Both the position numbers and the translations under genes were made by a program. 64,000 nt of DNA from Hydrogenimonas urashimensis (lineage in GTDB: Bacteria > Campylobacterota > Campylobacteria > Campylobacterales > Hydrogenimonadaceae). Below the pieces are notes generated by a model. That model searched no databases, was not told where the DNA came from, and saw nothing but the letters and a program-made list of their open reading frames with translations. The DNA is taken from NCBI RefSeq assembly GCF_016593255.1, contig NZ_AP023212.1, positions 603,501 through 667,500 on the forward strand, written 5' to 3'. Of this stretch, positions 25,924 through 34,222 are shown piece after piece. Every line of letters starts with the position of its first letter. Position 1 is the stretch's first letter.

Positions 25924-27803
25924 GACTTCTCTCCGATAATGAGCACTTTGACGGTGATGATCATCACCACCGACTCCAAGGCAAACGTGGCCCAACTGAA
26001 TTGGTGGGCGAAGATGCGGTAGCTGAAGAGCACCAACAGCATCAGGTTGAAGATCATCGCCGCGTAGCGGGTCTGCTCGAAGTGGGCAAGGCGGTAGACG
26101 TAGTAGCTGATACGGTTGGCCAGCGCCACCGTGCCGGCGTACAAAGAGCGCTCGAAAAGGGGTTTGACATGCACGTCGTAACTGGAACGGTCGAATTTGG
26201 TGGCGTGCCCCGCCAGCGTCTCTTTGACAAAGTGCTCTTCGGGGCGGTAGAGCCAGTTGAAGAAACGGCGGATAGGGCCGGCGAATCCGGTGGCCGAATA
26301 TTGGGTGCGCGCATGGGTGCGGTAACCGCAGGCCCAGGTACGGTGGATCCGCTCTTTGACCCCCAGCGCTTTGTAACCGAACCACAGCAGCCCCGTGATG
26401 AGCAGCAGCGCCGCCAGCAAAATCAGTGGCGAAACGACCCCGCCGTGCATACCCACCGAATGGATATGCCAGATGCCATCAGGAAAGATCGCTTGATAGA
26501 CGCTCGATCGGCCAAGGCTCGTCAAAGCCCTGTCGAAAAGCCCGATGAATGCCGGCGCGAAGAGCATCAGCGACACGACGACCCCCGCCATCAGCAGCAT
26601 GCCTGTCTGCATCGGGCGGTTGACCTCTTTGGCGTGGCGGGCGTTGGCGCTTCTATGCAGCCCCAGAAAGGTGATGCCGTACGCCTTGACGAAACAGGCG
26701 ATGGCCAGCCCCCCGGTGAGCGCCAGGGCGAAGACGGCGAAAGGTATAGCCAGTTTCAACGACATATTGTCGATGGCGTGCGATCCCAGCATGCTTTGAA
26801 AGATCATCCACTCACTCAAAAACCCGTTGGTGGGCGGCAGGGCCGAGATGGAGACGGAGGCCAGCAGAAAGGTCAGCGCGGTAACGGGCATCGTCTTCAT
26901 CAGCCCGCCGTATTTCTCGATATTCTTGGTATGGGTCTCATGCAGAACGCTGCCCGCCCCCATAAAGAGCAGCGACTTGAAACTCATGTGGTTGAAGGTG
27001 TGAAAAAGCGCCGCAATGAAAGCGAAGGTCGCCAGTTTGTCCAGGTGCAGCGCATCGAAGATCATCCCCATTCCAAAGCCGATGAGAATGATGCCGATGT
27101 TTTCGATGGAGTGGTTGGCCAGCAGCGCTTTGATGTCGTGTTCACTCAGCGCATAAAGCACCCCGATAAGTGAGGAAAGCGCGCCGATGACCAAGATCAG
27201 TACCCCCCACTCCATCGGCCATGGGTAGAGCACATCGAAGAGAAACCTAAACATCCCGTAAATCGCCACTTTGAGCATTACCCCGCTCATCAGCGCCGAG
27301 ACGGGGCTGGGCGCCGCGGGGTGGGCGTAGGGCAGCCACACATGCAGCGGCACGGCCCCCGCTTTGCTCAAAAATCCAAGTATCAGGAAGAAAAAGAGCA
27401 GCGTCGGGTAGGCAAAGGCGTGGGCGACCCCGTGCATCGCCCCGAATCCCGCTTCCAAATCGCCGTCGGTGACGATGAGGAAAAAGAGCAGCAAAAAAAC
27501 GAAACCGAAATGGGTCATGAAAAAGTAGAAGCGCGCCGCGTCGATCGTGCTTTTCTCTTTCGCTTCGGTGAGGATGAGCTGCCAGCTGGTCAGGCTCATC
27601 AACTCCCAAAAAAGCAGAAACATCAGCGCATTACCCGCCGTCACGACCCCCAACATGGAGAGAATGAAGGTAATGTAATGGATGAGGAAGTGGGCTTTTC
27701 GCTCGATATGGGGAAGGTAGCCGAAGGTATAGAAAAGATTGGGCACGACGCCAAGCAGAATGAGAAAGACGAAAACCAGCGAAAGAGTATCAAATACGAA
27801 CAT
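25920..27803 (-). CDS. HyfB/NuoL-like antiporter-type membrane subunit
   Basis: 627 residues with about 15 hydrophobic spans. LGFLSKAGAVPLHVWLPYAHPAAPSPVSALMSG is the conserved NuoL/MrpA core with a functional-type Lys. FWELMSLTSW carries the intramembrane Glu. A cytoplasmic stretch near residue 490 (ERIHRTWACGYRTHARTQYSATGFAGPIRRF) is typical of HyfB-type subunits. It is the first gene of the Ehr operon, with GGAG 10 bases before ATG. Likely role: one of two ion-pumping modules together with the HyfF-like subunit. Confidence 0.9.
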   Translation of the reverse strand: MFVFDTLSLVFVFLILLGVVPNLFYTFGYLPHIERKAHFLIHYITFILSMLGVVTAGNALMFLLFWELMSLTSWQLILTEAKEKSTIDAARFYFFMTHFGFVFLLLFFLIVTDGDLEAGFGAMHGVAHAFAYPTLLFFFLILGFLSKAGAVPLHVWLPYAHPAAPSPVSALMSGVMLKVAIYGMFRFLFDVLYPWPMEWGVLILVIGALSSLIGVLYALSEHDIKALLANHSIENIGIILIGFGMGMIFDALHLDKLATFAFIAALFHTFNHMSFKSLLFMGAGSVLHETHTKNIEKYGGLMKTMPVTALTFLLASVSISALPPTNGFLSEWMIFQSMLGSHAIDNMSLKLAIPFAVFALALTGGLAIACFVKAYGITFLGLHRSANARHAKEVNRPMQTGMLLMAGVVVSLMLFAPAFIGLFDRALTSLGRSSVYQAIFPDGIWHIHSVGMHGGVVSPLILLAALLLITGLLWFGYKALGVKERIHRTWACGYRTHARTQYSATGFAGPIRRFFNWLYRPEEHFVKETLAGHATKFDRSSYDVHVKPLFERSLYAGTVALANRISYYVYRLAHFEQTRYAAMIFNLMLLVLFSYRIFAHQFSWATFALESVVMIITVKVLIIGEKS

Positions 27804-28167
27804 GGACAGAAACTCCGAACACGAAATTGATCACGTTCGGCGGCTGAGCCGTCGGACAGACAGAAAAAAACAGGATTTAAACCAAATGTCGTGCTAATAG
27901 AAAGTGGTAAACAAGAATATATCGTTTCCAGAATTTTTCTATCGGACGGGAGTATTCCGGTTTTGTTATACCCTCCGATCTTTGTACGATAAATGTTATT
28001 TCTTATTCAAATTGTTTGGAGATTCGGCACAACATCTATATTAAAATGATCGGCAAATTATAAAACCAAACTGTTTAAAAGATAATTAACCATAATTTTT
28101 TTTGAGTGATGGTCGAAATTCCATGGATATCTGGGCATTCATACTCTCTCTATGAATGAATGACAAC
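27804..28167. promoter_or_regulatory. 364-base non-coding region upstream of the Ehr operon, with a candidate promoter
   Basis: No open frame with a plausible start was seen here on either strand. The region is much more A/T-rich than the genes. On the minus strand a perfect TATAAT lies at 28062-28057 in a T-rich context, which would give a leader of about 250 bases for the Ehr operon; TATAAC near 27967 is a second candidate. Close to the HyfB start are short hairpins: CCGAAC with GTTCGG, and CGGC-TGA-GCCG. The far end follows the octaheme cytochrome stop, so a terminator for that gene should also be here, but no clear one was found. Confidence 0.45.
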
Positions 28168-29517
28168 TCATTTATCGACTCTATTTAAAATATAATGGCT
28201 GATCGCCTCCTGCGACACCCACTGATCTTCTCCCCATTTGTCGATTACCGACTGCAGCTCTTCAAGTGATTTCTCTTTGTGACAGTGGTAACATGCGTTG
28301 GTTTCCGGCGGCATGCCATAGGCTTCTGTCTCCGCCGGCGTCACGAAACGGAACATGTGAGATCGGACCGTGAGGGGAGATTTTCCCGTATGGCGACCGG
28401 TTTTTGGCATATGACATTCGATACAACGCGACCCGTTCGAATCGGCTTTATGGTGGGTATGCTCTTCCAATGTCGCCTGATGGGGACCGATGAGAGAGTT
28501 GAAACCGTGACACTTCATGCAACTGCGGTTCCCTTCCGGTTTTTTCGCCGTATTGCTCAATCTATGAGGATCGTGACAGTTGATGCAGGTTATGCCGTGC
28601 TGATACATGGCGTCTCTGACAAATTCGTTTCCCTGGGTCCGGTTTTTCTTGGCTGCGCCGTTGGGCCAAAACTCTTTGGTTTCATTTCCCGGCACGAAAG
28701 GAGCGGCCATTTTGAAAGCGATAAGTGATCGTCCCGGCTCGTAACCATCCGGATAATCCTTTGCCTTCATCCAGAGCGATTTGATGTCCGGATTTGTCTT
28801 AAGACGATTGTCTCGGTTTCGCATATGGCACTGCAGACAGACTTCGTTGGTACGGATCGGATCGTACATACTTGCCCTGTAGATGGGAGATTCGGGGGTT
28901 TTCGCATGTTTGGATCCCGGACCGTGACAGCTTTCGCATGCAATGGCCAGCTCCACCCTTTTTCCTGTTGACATATACCCGGTGAAATGGCAGCCGTCAC
29001 AGGTGTTGGAAGTGGGGAACCGTCGATTGTCATGGGGATAGGCGTCATGGTACCAGTATTTCCAGGGTTTGAAACGCTGCCACTTTCCTGTCTGGACGTT
29101 CCACTGGTAATTTCCCAGTCTGAAATCCTCTTTTCCGTCGATTTTCGCCGGAATCATGTAACGCTGTTTGAACTTGCTTCCGATCGTATAGACCGCCTCT
29201 TTGAGCGTGAAATCGGCATCTTCGGGCAGTTTTGAAAAGTCGGCGACAACGACGCCGGGATCTTTGCGGATATCCTGGATCATTCTGCTGTGCATCGAAT
29301 GTTTCCAGTCACGATAGTTCTCTTCATGGCATTTTCCACATGTTTTGGAGCCGACGAAATGGGAAGTTTTCTGCTCCTTCGGCTGCAGATCGGCACTCAG
29401 CCCAACCCGTGTCTTCGTCAACTGGACATAATAGGGAGCGATTTTCGGTTCGAAGACAATCCATACGAGCATGACACCAAGAATAGTAAAAAGTATGGCG
29501 ATGATGATTTGTTTCAT
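28168..29517 (-). CDS. octaheme c-type cytochrome, membrane-anchored
   Basis: 449 residues with one N-terminal hydrophobic anchor (residues 4-22) and eight CxxCH motifs: CGKCH, CDGCH, CESCH, CLQCH, CINCH, CMKCH, CIECH and CYHCH. The spacing and the segment HKADSNGSRCIECHMPKTGRH recall cytochrome c-554-like multiheme proteins. Expected location is the periplasmic face. It has no CxxCK lysine-ligated heme of the ammonia-forming nitrite reductase type, so it is more likely an electron-transfer protein or an uncharacterised oxidoreductase. It stands alone 364 bases upstream of nothing on its strand but the Ehr operon, which lies downstream in the direction of transcription. Confidence 0.88.
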   Translation of the reverse strand: MKQIIIAILFTILGVMLVWIVFEPKIAPYYVQLTKTRVGLSADLQPKEQKTSHFVGSKTCGKCHEENYRDWKHSMHSRMIQDIRKDPGVVVADFSKLPEDADFTLKEAVYTIGSKFKQRYMIPAKIDGKEDFRLGNYQWNVQTGKWQRFKPWKYWYHDAYPHDNRRFPTSNTCDGCHFTGYMSTGKRVELAIACESCHGPGSKHAKTPESPIYRASMYDPIRTNEVCLQCHMRNRDNRLKTNPDIKSLWMKAKDYPDGYEPGRSLIAFKMAAPFVPGNETKEFWPNGAAKKNRTQGNEFVRDAMYQHGITCINCHDPHRLSNTAKKPEGNRSCMKCHGFNSLIGPHQATLEEHTHHKADSNGSRCIECHMPKTGRHTGKSPLTVRSHMFRFVTPAETEAYGMPPETNACYHCHKEKSLEELQSVIDKWGEDQWVSQEAISHYILNRVDK

Positions 29518-29671
29518 GGGTGACCTTGAAATTCAGTTACTGTCGTAATGATAGCCCGATTTCACGGAAATTTCATTGAAAGACGGAAAGCGTGTGCTGC
29601 CAACTGAAAAAATCGGAGAATTTTCGGCTTGAACGTCTCTTTTTGTTCAATCGAATTGATAGATGTAGCCA

Positions 29672-29695
29672 GGAAGAGCGGTGATAACTCTTCCC
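29672..29695 (-). terminator. stem-loop downstream of gap
   Basis: GGAAGAG (29672-29678) pairs with CTCTTCC (29689-29695), a perfect 7-bp stem with a 10-base loop, 10 bases after the gap stop. There is no T-run, so it may end transcription weakly or protect the 3' end. The remaining part of the gap to the cytochrome gene shows no gene. Confidence 0.4.
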
Positions 29696-29704
29696 GGTCA
29701 GATA

Positions 29705-30697
29705 TCAGTGGGTGGCTACAAAGTGTATCATGTCGACAAGGCGGCAGCTGTAACCCCACTCGTTGTCGTACCAGGCCACCACTTTCGCCGTGTTGGTACC
29801 TACAACCCGGGTAAGGTCGGGGACGAAGATGGCGCTGTATTCGCAGCCGACAAAATCGCGGGAGACCCGTTTGTCGTGGTCGACCAGGATCATTTTGCCA
29901 AGATTTTTGGCCGCTTCGTCGAAGGCGGCGTTGATCGCCTCTTCGGTCACCTCTTTTTTCAGGTTGACCGTCAAATCCACGACGGAAACGTCGGGGGTCG
30001 GGACACGGATAGCAAACCCGTTGAGCTGCCCTTTGAGGTGGGGCATGACCAGGCCGATCGCCTTGGCGGCCCCGGTGGAGGTGGGGATCATGTTCTCCGC
30101 GGCGGCGCGGGCGCGGCGGAAATCTTTCTTGTGCTTCACATCCAGCAGTTTCTGGTCGTTGGTGTAGGAGTGGATCGTGGTCATCAGGCCGTTTTCGATG
30201 CCAAATGCATCGTCGAGTACCTTGCAGACGGGGGCGAGGCAGTTGGTGGTGCACGAAGCGTTGGAGATGACCGCCTGGCCGGCGTAGGTGTCGGTGTTGA
30301 TCCCCATGACGAAAGTCGGGGTATCGTCTTTGGCCGGTGCGCTCATAACCACCTTTTTCACACTGCCTTTGAGGTGTTTGCCGGCCAGTTCCGTCGTCAA
30401 AAAGACACCCGTACACTCAGCGACCACGTCCGCACCCACGCTGCCGAAATCGAGTTTTTCGGGGTCCCTTTCACTGAACATCTTCACCGGCTTGCCTGCG
30501 ATTTCGATGGTCTCGTCGTCGATCACTTTCGCGTCGATACCCCGATGGACGCTGTCGTATTTAAGAAGGTACTCCAGCATCTCCGGTTTGGCAGTGGTAT
30601 TGATCGCCACCAGTTCCATGTCCTCGTGTTCCATGACGATTTTGATGACGCACAATCCGATGCGACCCGTTCCGTTGACTGCTACTTTGATAGCCAT
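29705..30697 (-). CDS. gap: glyceraldehyde-3-phosphate dehydrogenase
   Basis: 330 residues. The catalytic Cys149 is in SNASCTTNC, and the later STGAAKA and WYDNEWGYS motifs are intact. The start is ATG at 30697 with AAAGGAGAA. In NAD-specific enzymes an Asp follows the second beta strand and binds the adenine ribose. Here the segment reads VAINTTAKPE, so the position is Thr34. The Rossmann loop reads NGTGRIGL instead of NGFGRIGR. Both features suggest dual or NADP preference and a biosynthetic (gluconeogenic) role. Preceded by a long structured leader. Confidence 0.93.
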   Translation of the reverse strand: MAIKVAVNGTGRIGLCVIKIVMEHEDMELVAINTTAKPEMLEYLLKYDSVHRGIDAKVIDDETIEIAGKPVKMFSERDPEKLDFGSVGADVVAECTGVFLTTELAGKHLKGSVKKVVMSAPAKDDTPTFVMGINTDTYAGQAVISNASCTTNCLAPVCKVLDDAFGIENGLMTTIHSYTNDQKLLDVKHKKDFRRARAAAENMIPTSTGAAKAIGLVMPHLKGQLNGFAIRVPTPDVSVVDLTVNLKKEVTEEAINAAFDEAAKNLGKMILVDHDKRVSRDFVGCEYSAIFVPDLTRVVGTNTAKVVAWYDNEWGYSCRLVDMIHFVATH

Positions 30698-30876
30698 TTT
30701 TTCTCCTTTATTTTTGTTTGTTTTCATTTTCGATGGTACGCAAAACATGAGCAAAATTCATGTTTTGGCAGAGGCACGACCCTCCTCTGTCCTTCCGGGA
30801 AGCTTCGAAATCGAAGATTTCGAGAAGGTGCTACGCACAATGCGTCACATAGGGTCATTATATCCCAACAAAACTG
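30698..30876 (-). promoter_or_regulatory. structured 5' leader of gap with promoter
   Basis: 179 bases between ackA and gap. A perfect -10 TATAAT (30862-30857, context GGGATATAAT) would start a leader of about 150 bases. Four consecutive stem-loops follow. ACGCA/TGCGT lies near 30834-30846. TCGAAATC/GATTTCGA is at 30805-30823 with loop GAA. CAGAGG/CCTCTG is at 30769-30789. A perfect 10-bp stem CAAAACATGA/TCATGTTTTG is at 30741-30767. The last is about 45 bases before the start codon and ends in TTTTG, so it could act as a terminator or attenuator. No known riboswitch consensus was recognised. Confidence 0.55.
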
Positions 30877-31989
30877 TCAGCGCTTTAAAACAGCCTCAGT
30901 CTGGAGGGCGATTTCGAGCTCTTCATCGGTCGGAATCACGAAAATGCGTATCTGAGATTTTGGGGCCGAGATATCTCTCCTGCCATCCGCATTTTTTTTC
31001 GTATCGAGTACGATGCCCAGCGGCTCCAGCCCTCTGCACACCATCTGGCGCACCAACGGACTGTGTTCCCCGATACCCGCCGTGAAAACAAGGGCATCCA
31101 CACGTCCCAGTTGCGCCATATAGGCACCGATGTAGTGCCGGATTCTGTGCACATAGACCTCCAGGGCCGTCCGGCTCTTTTCATCGCCCGCCGCGGCACG
31201 CTCCTGAATCCGCCGCATATCGTTTTCACCGCACAGGCCCCTGAGTCCGCTCTGCTTGTTCAAAACAGTGTCGGCATCCAGACCCTTCTTTTCCATCATG
31301 ACGGGAATTTCCGGATCAATATCGCCACTGCGTGTCCCCATGACGAGCCCGGCGAGGGGGGTAAAACCCATCGACGTATCAACGCTTTGTCCCTTTTCGA
31401 TGGCGCATGCACTCGCTCCATTGCCAAGGTGAAGAGTTATCAGATTGACCGTTTTCAGAGGTTTTCCCAGCCTTTCGGCCGCTTTTTTGGCAATGTACAT
31501 GTGGGATGTGCCGTGAAAACCATAGCGCCGGACTCCATAATTTTCATAAAATTCGAGAGGAATGGCGTAGAGATAGGAACGCTTCGGCATGGTCTGGTGA
31601 AAAGCGGTATCGAAAACGGCTACCTGCGGAACATGCGGTACCTTTTTTTTCATCATCTCAATCCCTTCGAGATTGGCAGGATTGTGAAGAGGGGCAAGCG
31701 GTATCAGATCGCGAATCGCCCCGATCACCTCCGAATCGATACGCACAGGTTCGATAAAACGCTCCCCCCCATGCACGACCCTGTGCCCGACGGCATCAAG
31801 CCGGTCAAACGATTCGACGGCACCGGCCCTGATGAGCGCCTTTTCGGCAATCTCCAGCGCTTCACGGTGATCCTTCACCCCGCCTTCTTCACCGATATGC
31901 TCCACGATCCCGTCGGCGACCGCCTCGCCTTCGCTGAAAAGTTTGTATTTCAGCGATGAACTCCCCGAGTTGAGAACCAGTATTTTCAT
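30877..31989 (-). CDS. ackA: acetate kinase
   Basis: 370 residues, somewhat shorter than the usual 400. NSGSSSLKYKLF at the N-terminus, FHGTSHMYIAKKA, LHLGNGASACAI and MGTRSGDIDP are the family signatures for acetyl-phosphate and ATP binding. With Pta it interconverts acetyl-CoA and acetate. It lies 30 bases after pta on the same strand. Confidence 0.96.
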   Translation of the reverse strand: MKILVLNSGSSSLKYKLFSEGEAVADGIVEHIGEEGGVKDHREALEIAEKALIRAGAVESFDRLDAVGHRVVHGGERFIEPVRIDSEVIGAIRDLIPLAPLHNPANLEGIEMMKKKVPHVPQVAVFDTAFHQTMPKRSYLYAIPLEFYENYGVRRYGFHGTSHMYIAKKAAERLGKPLKTVNLITLHLGNGASACAIEKGQSVDTSMGFTPLAGLVMGTRSGDIDPEIPVMMEKKGLDADTVLNKQSGLRGLCGENDMRRIQERAAAGDEKSRTALEVYVHRIRHYIGAYMAQLGRVDALVFTAGIGEHSPLVRQMVCRGLEPLGIVLDTKKNADGRRDISAPKSQIRIFVIPTDEELEIALQTEAVLKR

Positions 31990-32019
31990 CCTACTCCTTT
32001 CGGCCCGGCATGAACCATT

Positions 32020-34125
32020 TCAATCTTTGGCGGCCTGGATTTCGTCTATATTCTGCGCCTGAATCGCGCTGATGGCGATGGTGCTCACGACATCCTCTAC
32101 ACTGCACCCGCGGCTAAGATCGTTGACCGGTTTTCGAAGTCCCTGGAGTACGGGACCGATGGCGATGGCACCCGTAGCACGCTGAACCGCCTTGTAGGTA
32201 TTGTTGCCTGTATTGAGATCGGGAAAGATGAAAACCGTCGCACGACCCGCCACTTTTGAGCCTGGCATCTTCTTTTCGGCCACGGCGGGATCAATGGCGG
32301 CATCGTACTGCATCGGCCCTTCGATAAGAAGATCGGGACGTCTCTCTTTGGCGATTCGCGTCGCTTCCCGCACCTTCTCCACATCGGCCCCCACACCGCT
32401 TTCACCCGTCGAATAGGATAGCATCGCCACGATCGGCTCGATACCGAACGCTTTGGCCGTTTCCGCCGATTCGATGGCGATCTGTGCCAACTCCTTCGGA
32501 TTCGGATCCGGGACGATGGCGCAATCGCCATAGACGAGCACCCGTGTATCCAGGCACATAAAAAAGACACTCGATACGATATCGATGCCCGGCTTCGTTT
32601 TGATTATCTGCAGCGCGGGGAGCACTGTTTCACGTGTCGTATGGGTCGCACCCGAAACCATCGCATCGGCCAGTCCTTCATGGACCATCATTGTCGCGAA
32701 ATAGGTCACATTCTCCACCATATCCAAAGCGTTTTCGAGTGTCACTCCCTTGTGCTTCCGCAATCTGTAAAACGATTCTGCGAACCGCTTTTTCAGCTCG
32801 CTTGTAACGGGATCGATCACTTCGACCCCCTCCAGGTCGACGCCGATCATCCCGGCCCGGTTACGGACCGCTTCTTCGTTTCCCAGCAGCGTTATGTCGG
32901 CGATCTTTCTGCGCTGCGCCGTCTCCGCCGCCCGCAGGATCCTCTCATCCATACTCTCGGGCAGTACCACCCGCATCCGGTGCTGTGAGGCTTTCGCGTA
33001 GATACGATGCAAGAACATCACCGGTGTCACGATATCGATTTTCGTCTTTTTTAAAGAACGCTCGATGAGTCCCACATCCACATGGTTTGCGAAATGTCCC
33101 AGTGCCAGGGCGATCTTGCGGCGATGTCTGGGTGTGATGCGGGCCTCGCTTCGCTGCGCCTTCATGATGATCTCCAGGGTGGTAAGCGGTACTTTGATCA
33201 GGACCACCCGAAAGGTTTCGTCGCTTTCGATCATCTTCATCACCGTCGGCGCGATATCCATCCCGCCTCCCACGACGATGGCGGAGGCCGAAGGAAAGCC
33301 GGGAATTCTGTTGGCCGAAAGAATGGCCAGAAAGATATCGGCACGGTCGGCGGGTACGACGACGAGATCTTTTTCCTCGAAGTGTTCCAGAAAATGTTCC
33401 GGATGCATCGCGGCGATCAGAGGTTTATTGATAATCCGTTCTAGCGCTGTCTCGTCTTTCATATGCAGAATTTCACCGCCGGTAAGACTTATCAGATCCA
33501 AAACGGTGGGACTGTCAAGTTTCTTCTCGTAGGGAATGGGGAAACAGGGGGTGTCGGGGAAAGGTGCGAATCTCTCCATTTGGCAAACCAGCGAATCCGA
33601 TACATGGTTGATAAAAAAGGCAAAAGGTCGGATGCCCTCCTCTTTGAGCGACTGCTGCCACAGAGCGATATCCTCCTGCACCTCCTCGGCTTCCTTCTCC
33701 TTGGCGCTGACAATTCCCACCACGGGCACGGAGAAGTTTTTCGCGATCTGGACATTGACGTCGAAGTCCACCAGCTCTTTGAGGTGCATATCGGTCATTC
33801 CGAGGCAGAGGACGAAATCGTAATGGTTCTGTAATCTCTCGAACCGGGTAATGAGCTGCTCGTAAAGCCGGGACTCCTCACCCCGGGCGAGATAGCTCTC
33901 CACCATGTCGATCTCCACACCCGCGGCATCTTCATATCTTTGCCTCATCTCAAATACCGAGAGCAGCGTTTCGATATCGCTGTCGATCTTTTCTCCCCGG
34001 ACGATCGGTTTGAAAATCGCCACGCGTTTGAAATTGCGTTTGAGTATATCCATCAATCCCATCGAGACGAAAAAACTTCCGGCTCTGGGCTCCTTGGAGA
34101 CTACGTAGAGCGCGTTGACGTTCAT
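32020..34125 (-). CDS. pta: phosphate acetyltransferase
   Basis: 701 residues, the long two-part form. The N-terminal half is a P-loop-derived/DRTGG regulatory domain as in enterobacterial Pta. The C-terminal 330 residues hold the PTA_PTB catalytic domain (RVVLPESMDERILRAAE, SGATHTTRETVLPALQIIKT, DLNTGNNTYKAVQR). Start with AGAGGAAAGG six bases before ATG. With ackA it forms a reversible acetate route parallel to Acs at 11-13 kb. The regulatory domain suggests allosteric control. Confidence 0.95.
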   Translation of the reverse strand: MNVNALYVVSKEPRAGSFFVSMGLMDILKRNFKRVAIFKPIVRGEKIDSDIETLLSVFEMRQRYEDAAGVEIDMVESYLARGEESRLYEQLITRFERLQNHYDFVLCLGMTDMHLKELVDFDVNVQIAKNFSVPVVGIVSAKEKEAEEVQEDIALWQQSLKEEGIRPFAFFINHVSDSLVCQMERFAPFPDTPCFPIPYEKKLDSPTVLDLISLTGGEILHMKDETALERIINKPLIAAMHPEHFLEHFEEKDLVVVPADRADIFLAILSANRIPGFPSASAIVVGGGMDIAPTVMKMIESDETFRVVLIKVPLTTLEIIMKAQRSEARITPRHRRKIALALGHFANHVDVGLIERSLKKTKIDIVTPVMFLHRIYAKASQHRMRVVLPESMDERILRAAETAQRRKIADITLLGNEEAVRNRAGMIGVDLEGVEVIDPVTSELKKRFAESFYRLRKHKGVTLENALDMVENVTYFATMMVHEGLADAMVSGATHTTRETVLPALQIIKTKPGIDIVSSVFFMCLDTRVLVYGDCAIVPDPNPKELAQIAIESAETAKAFGIEPIVAMLSYSTGESGVGADVEKVREATRIAKERRPDLLIEGPMQYDAAIDPAVAEKKMPGSKVAGRATVFIFPDLNTGNNTYKAVQRATGAIAIGPVLQGLRKPVNDLSRGCSVEDVVSTIAISAIQAQNIDEIQAAKD

Positions 34126-34222
34126 TGCCTTTCCTCTGTTTTTTCACCAATAGTAACACACATCGGTTGAAGATCATCACCTTGTATGCACGCACAAAAA
34201 GGCATCGAAGGTGTTGAAGCGG

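Noticed and set aside
20838..27803. Annotation as a hydrogen-evolving hydrogenase-4 or formate hydrogenlyase
   Set aside because: Subunit makeup fits, but three of the four NiFe-ligating cysteines are replaced and no maturation genes are present.
28020..28070. sigma54 promoter before the Ehr operon (GGCAC seen at about 28026)
   Set aside because: The TTGC partner at the required spacing is missing.
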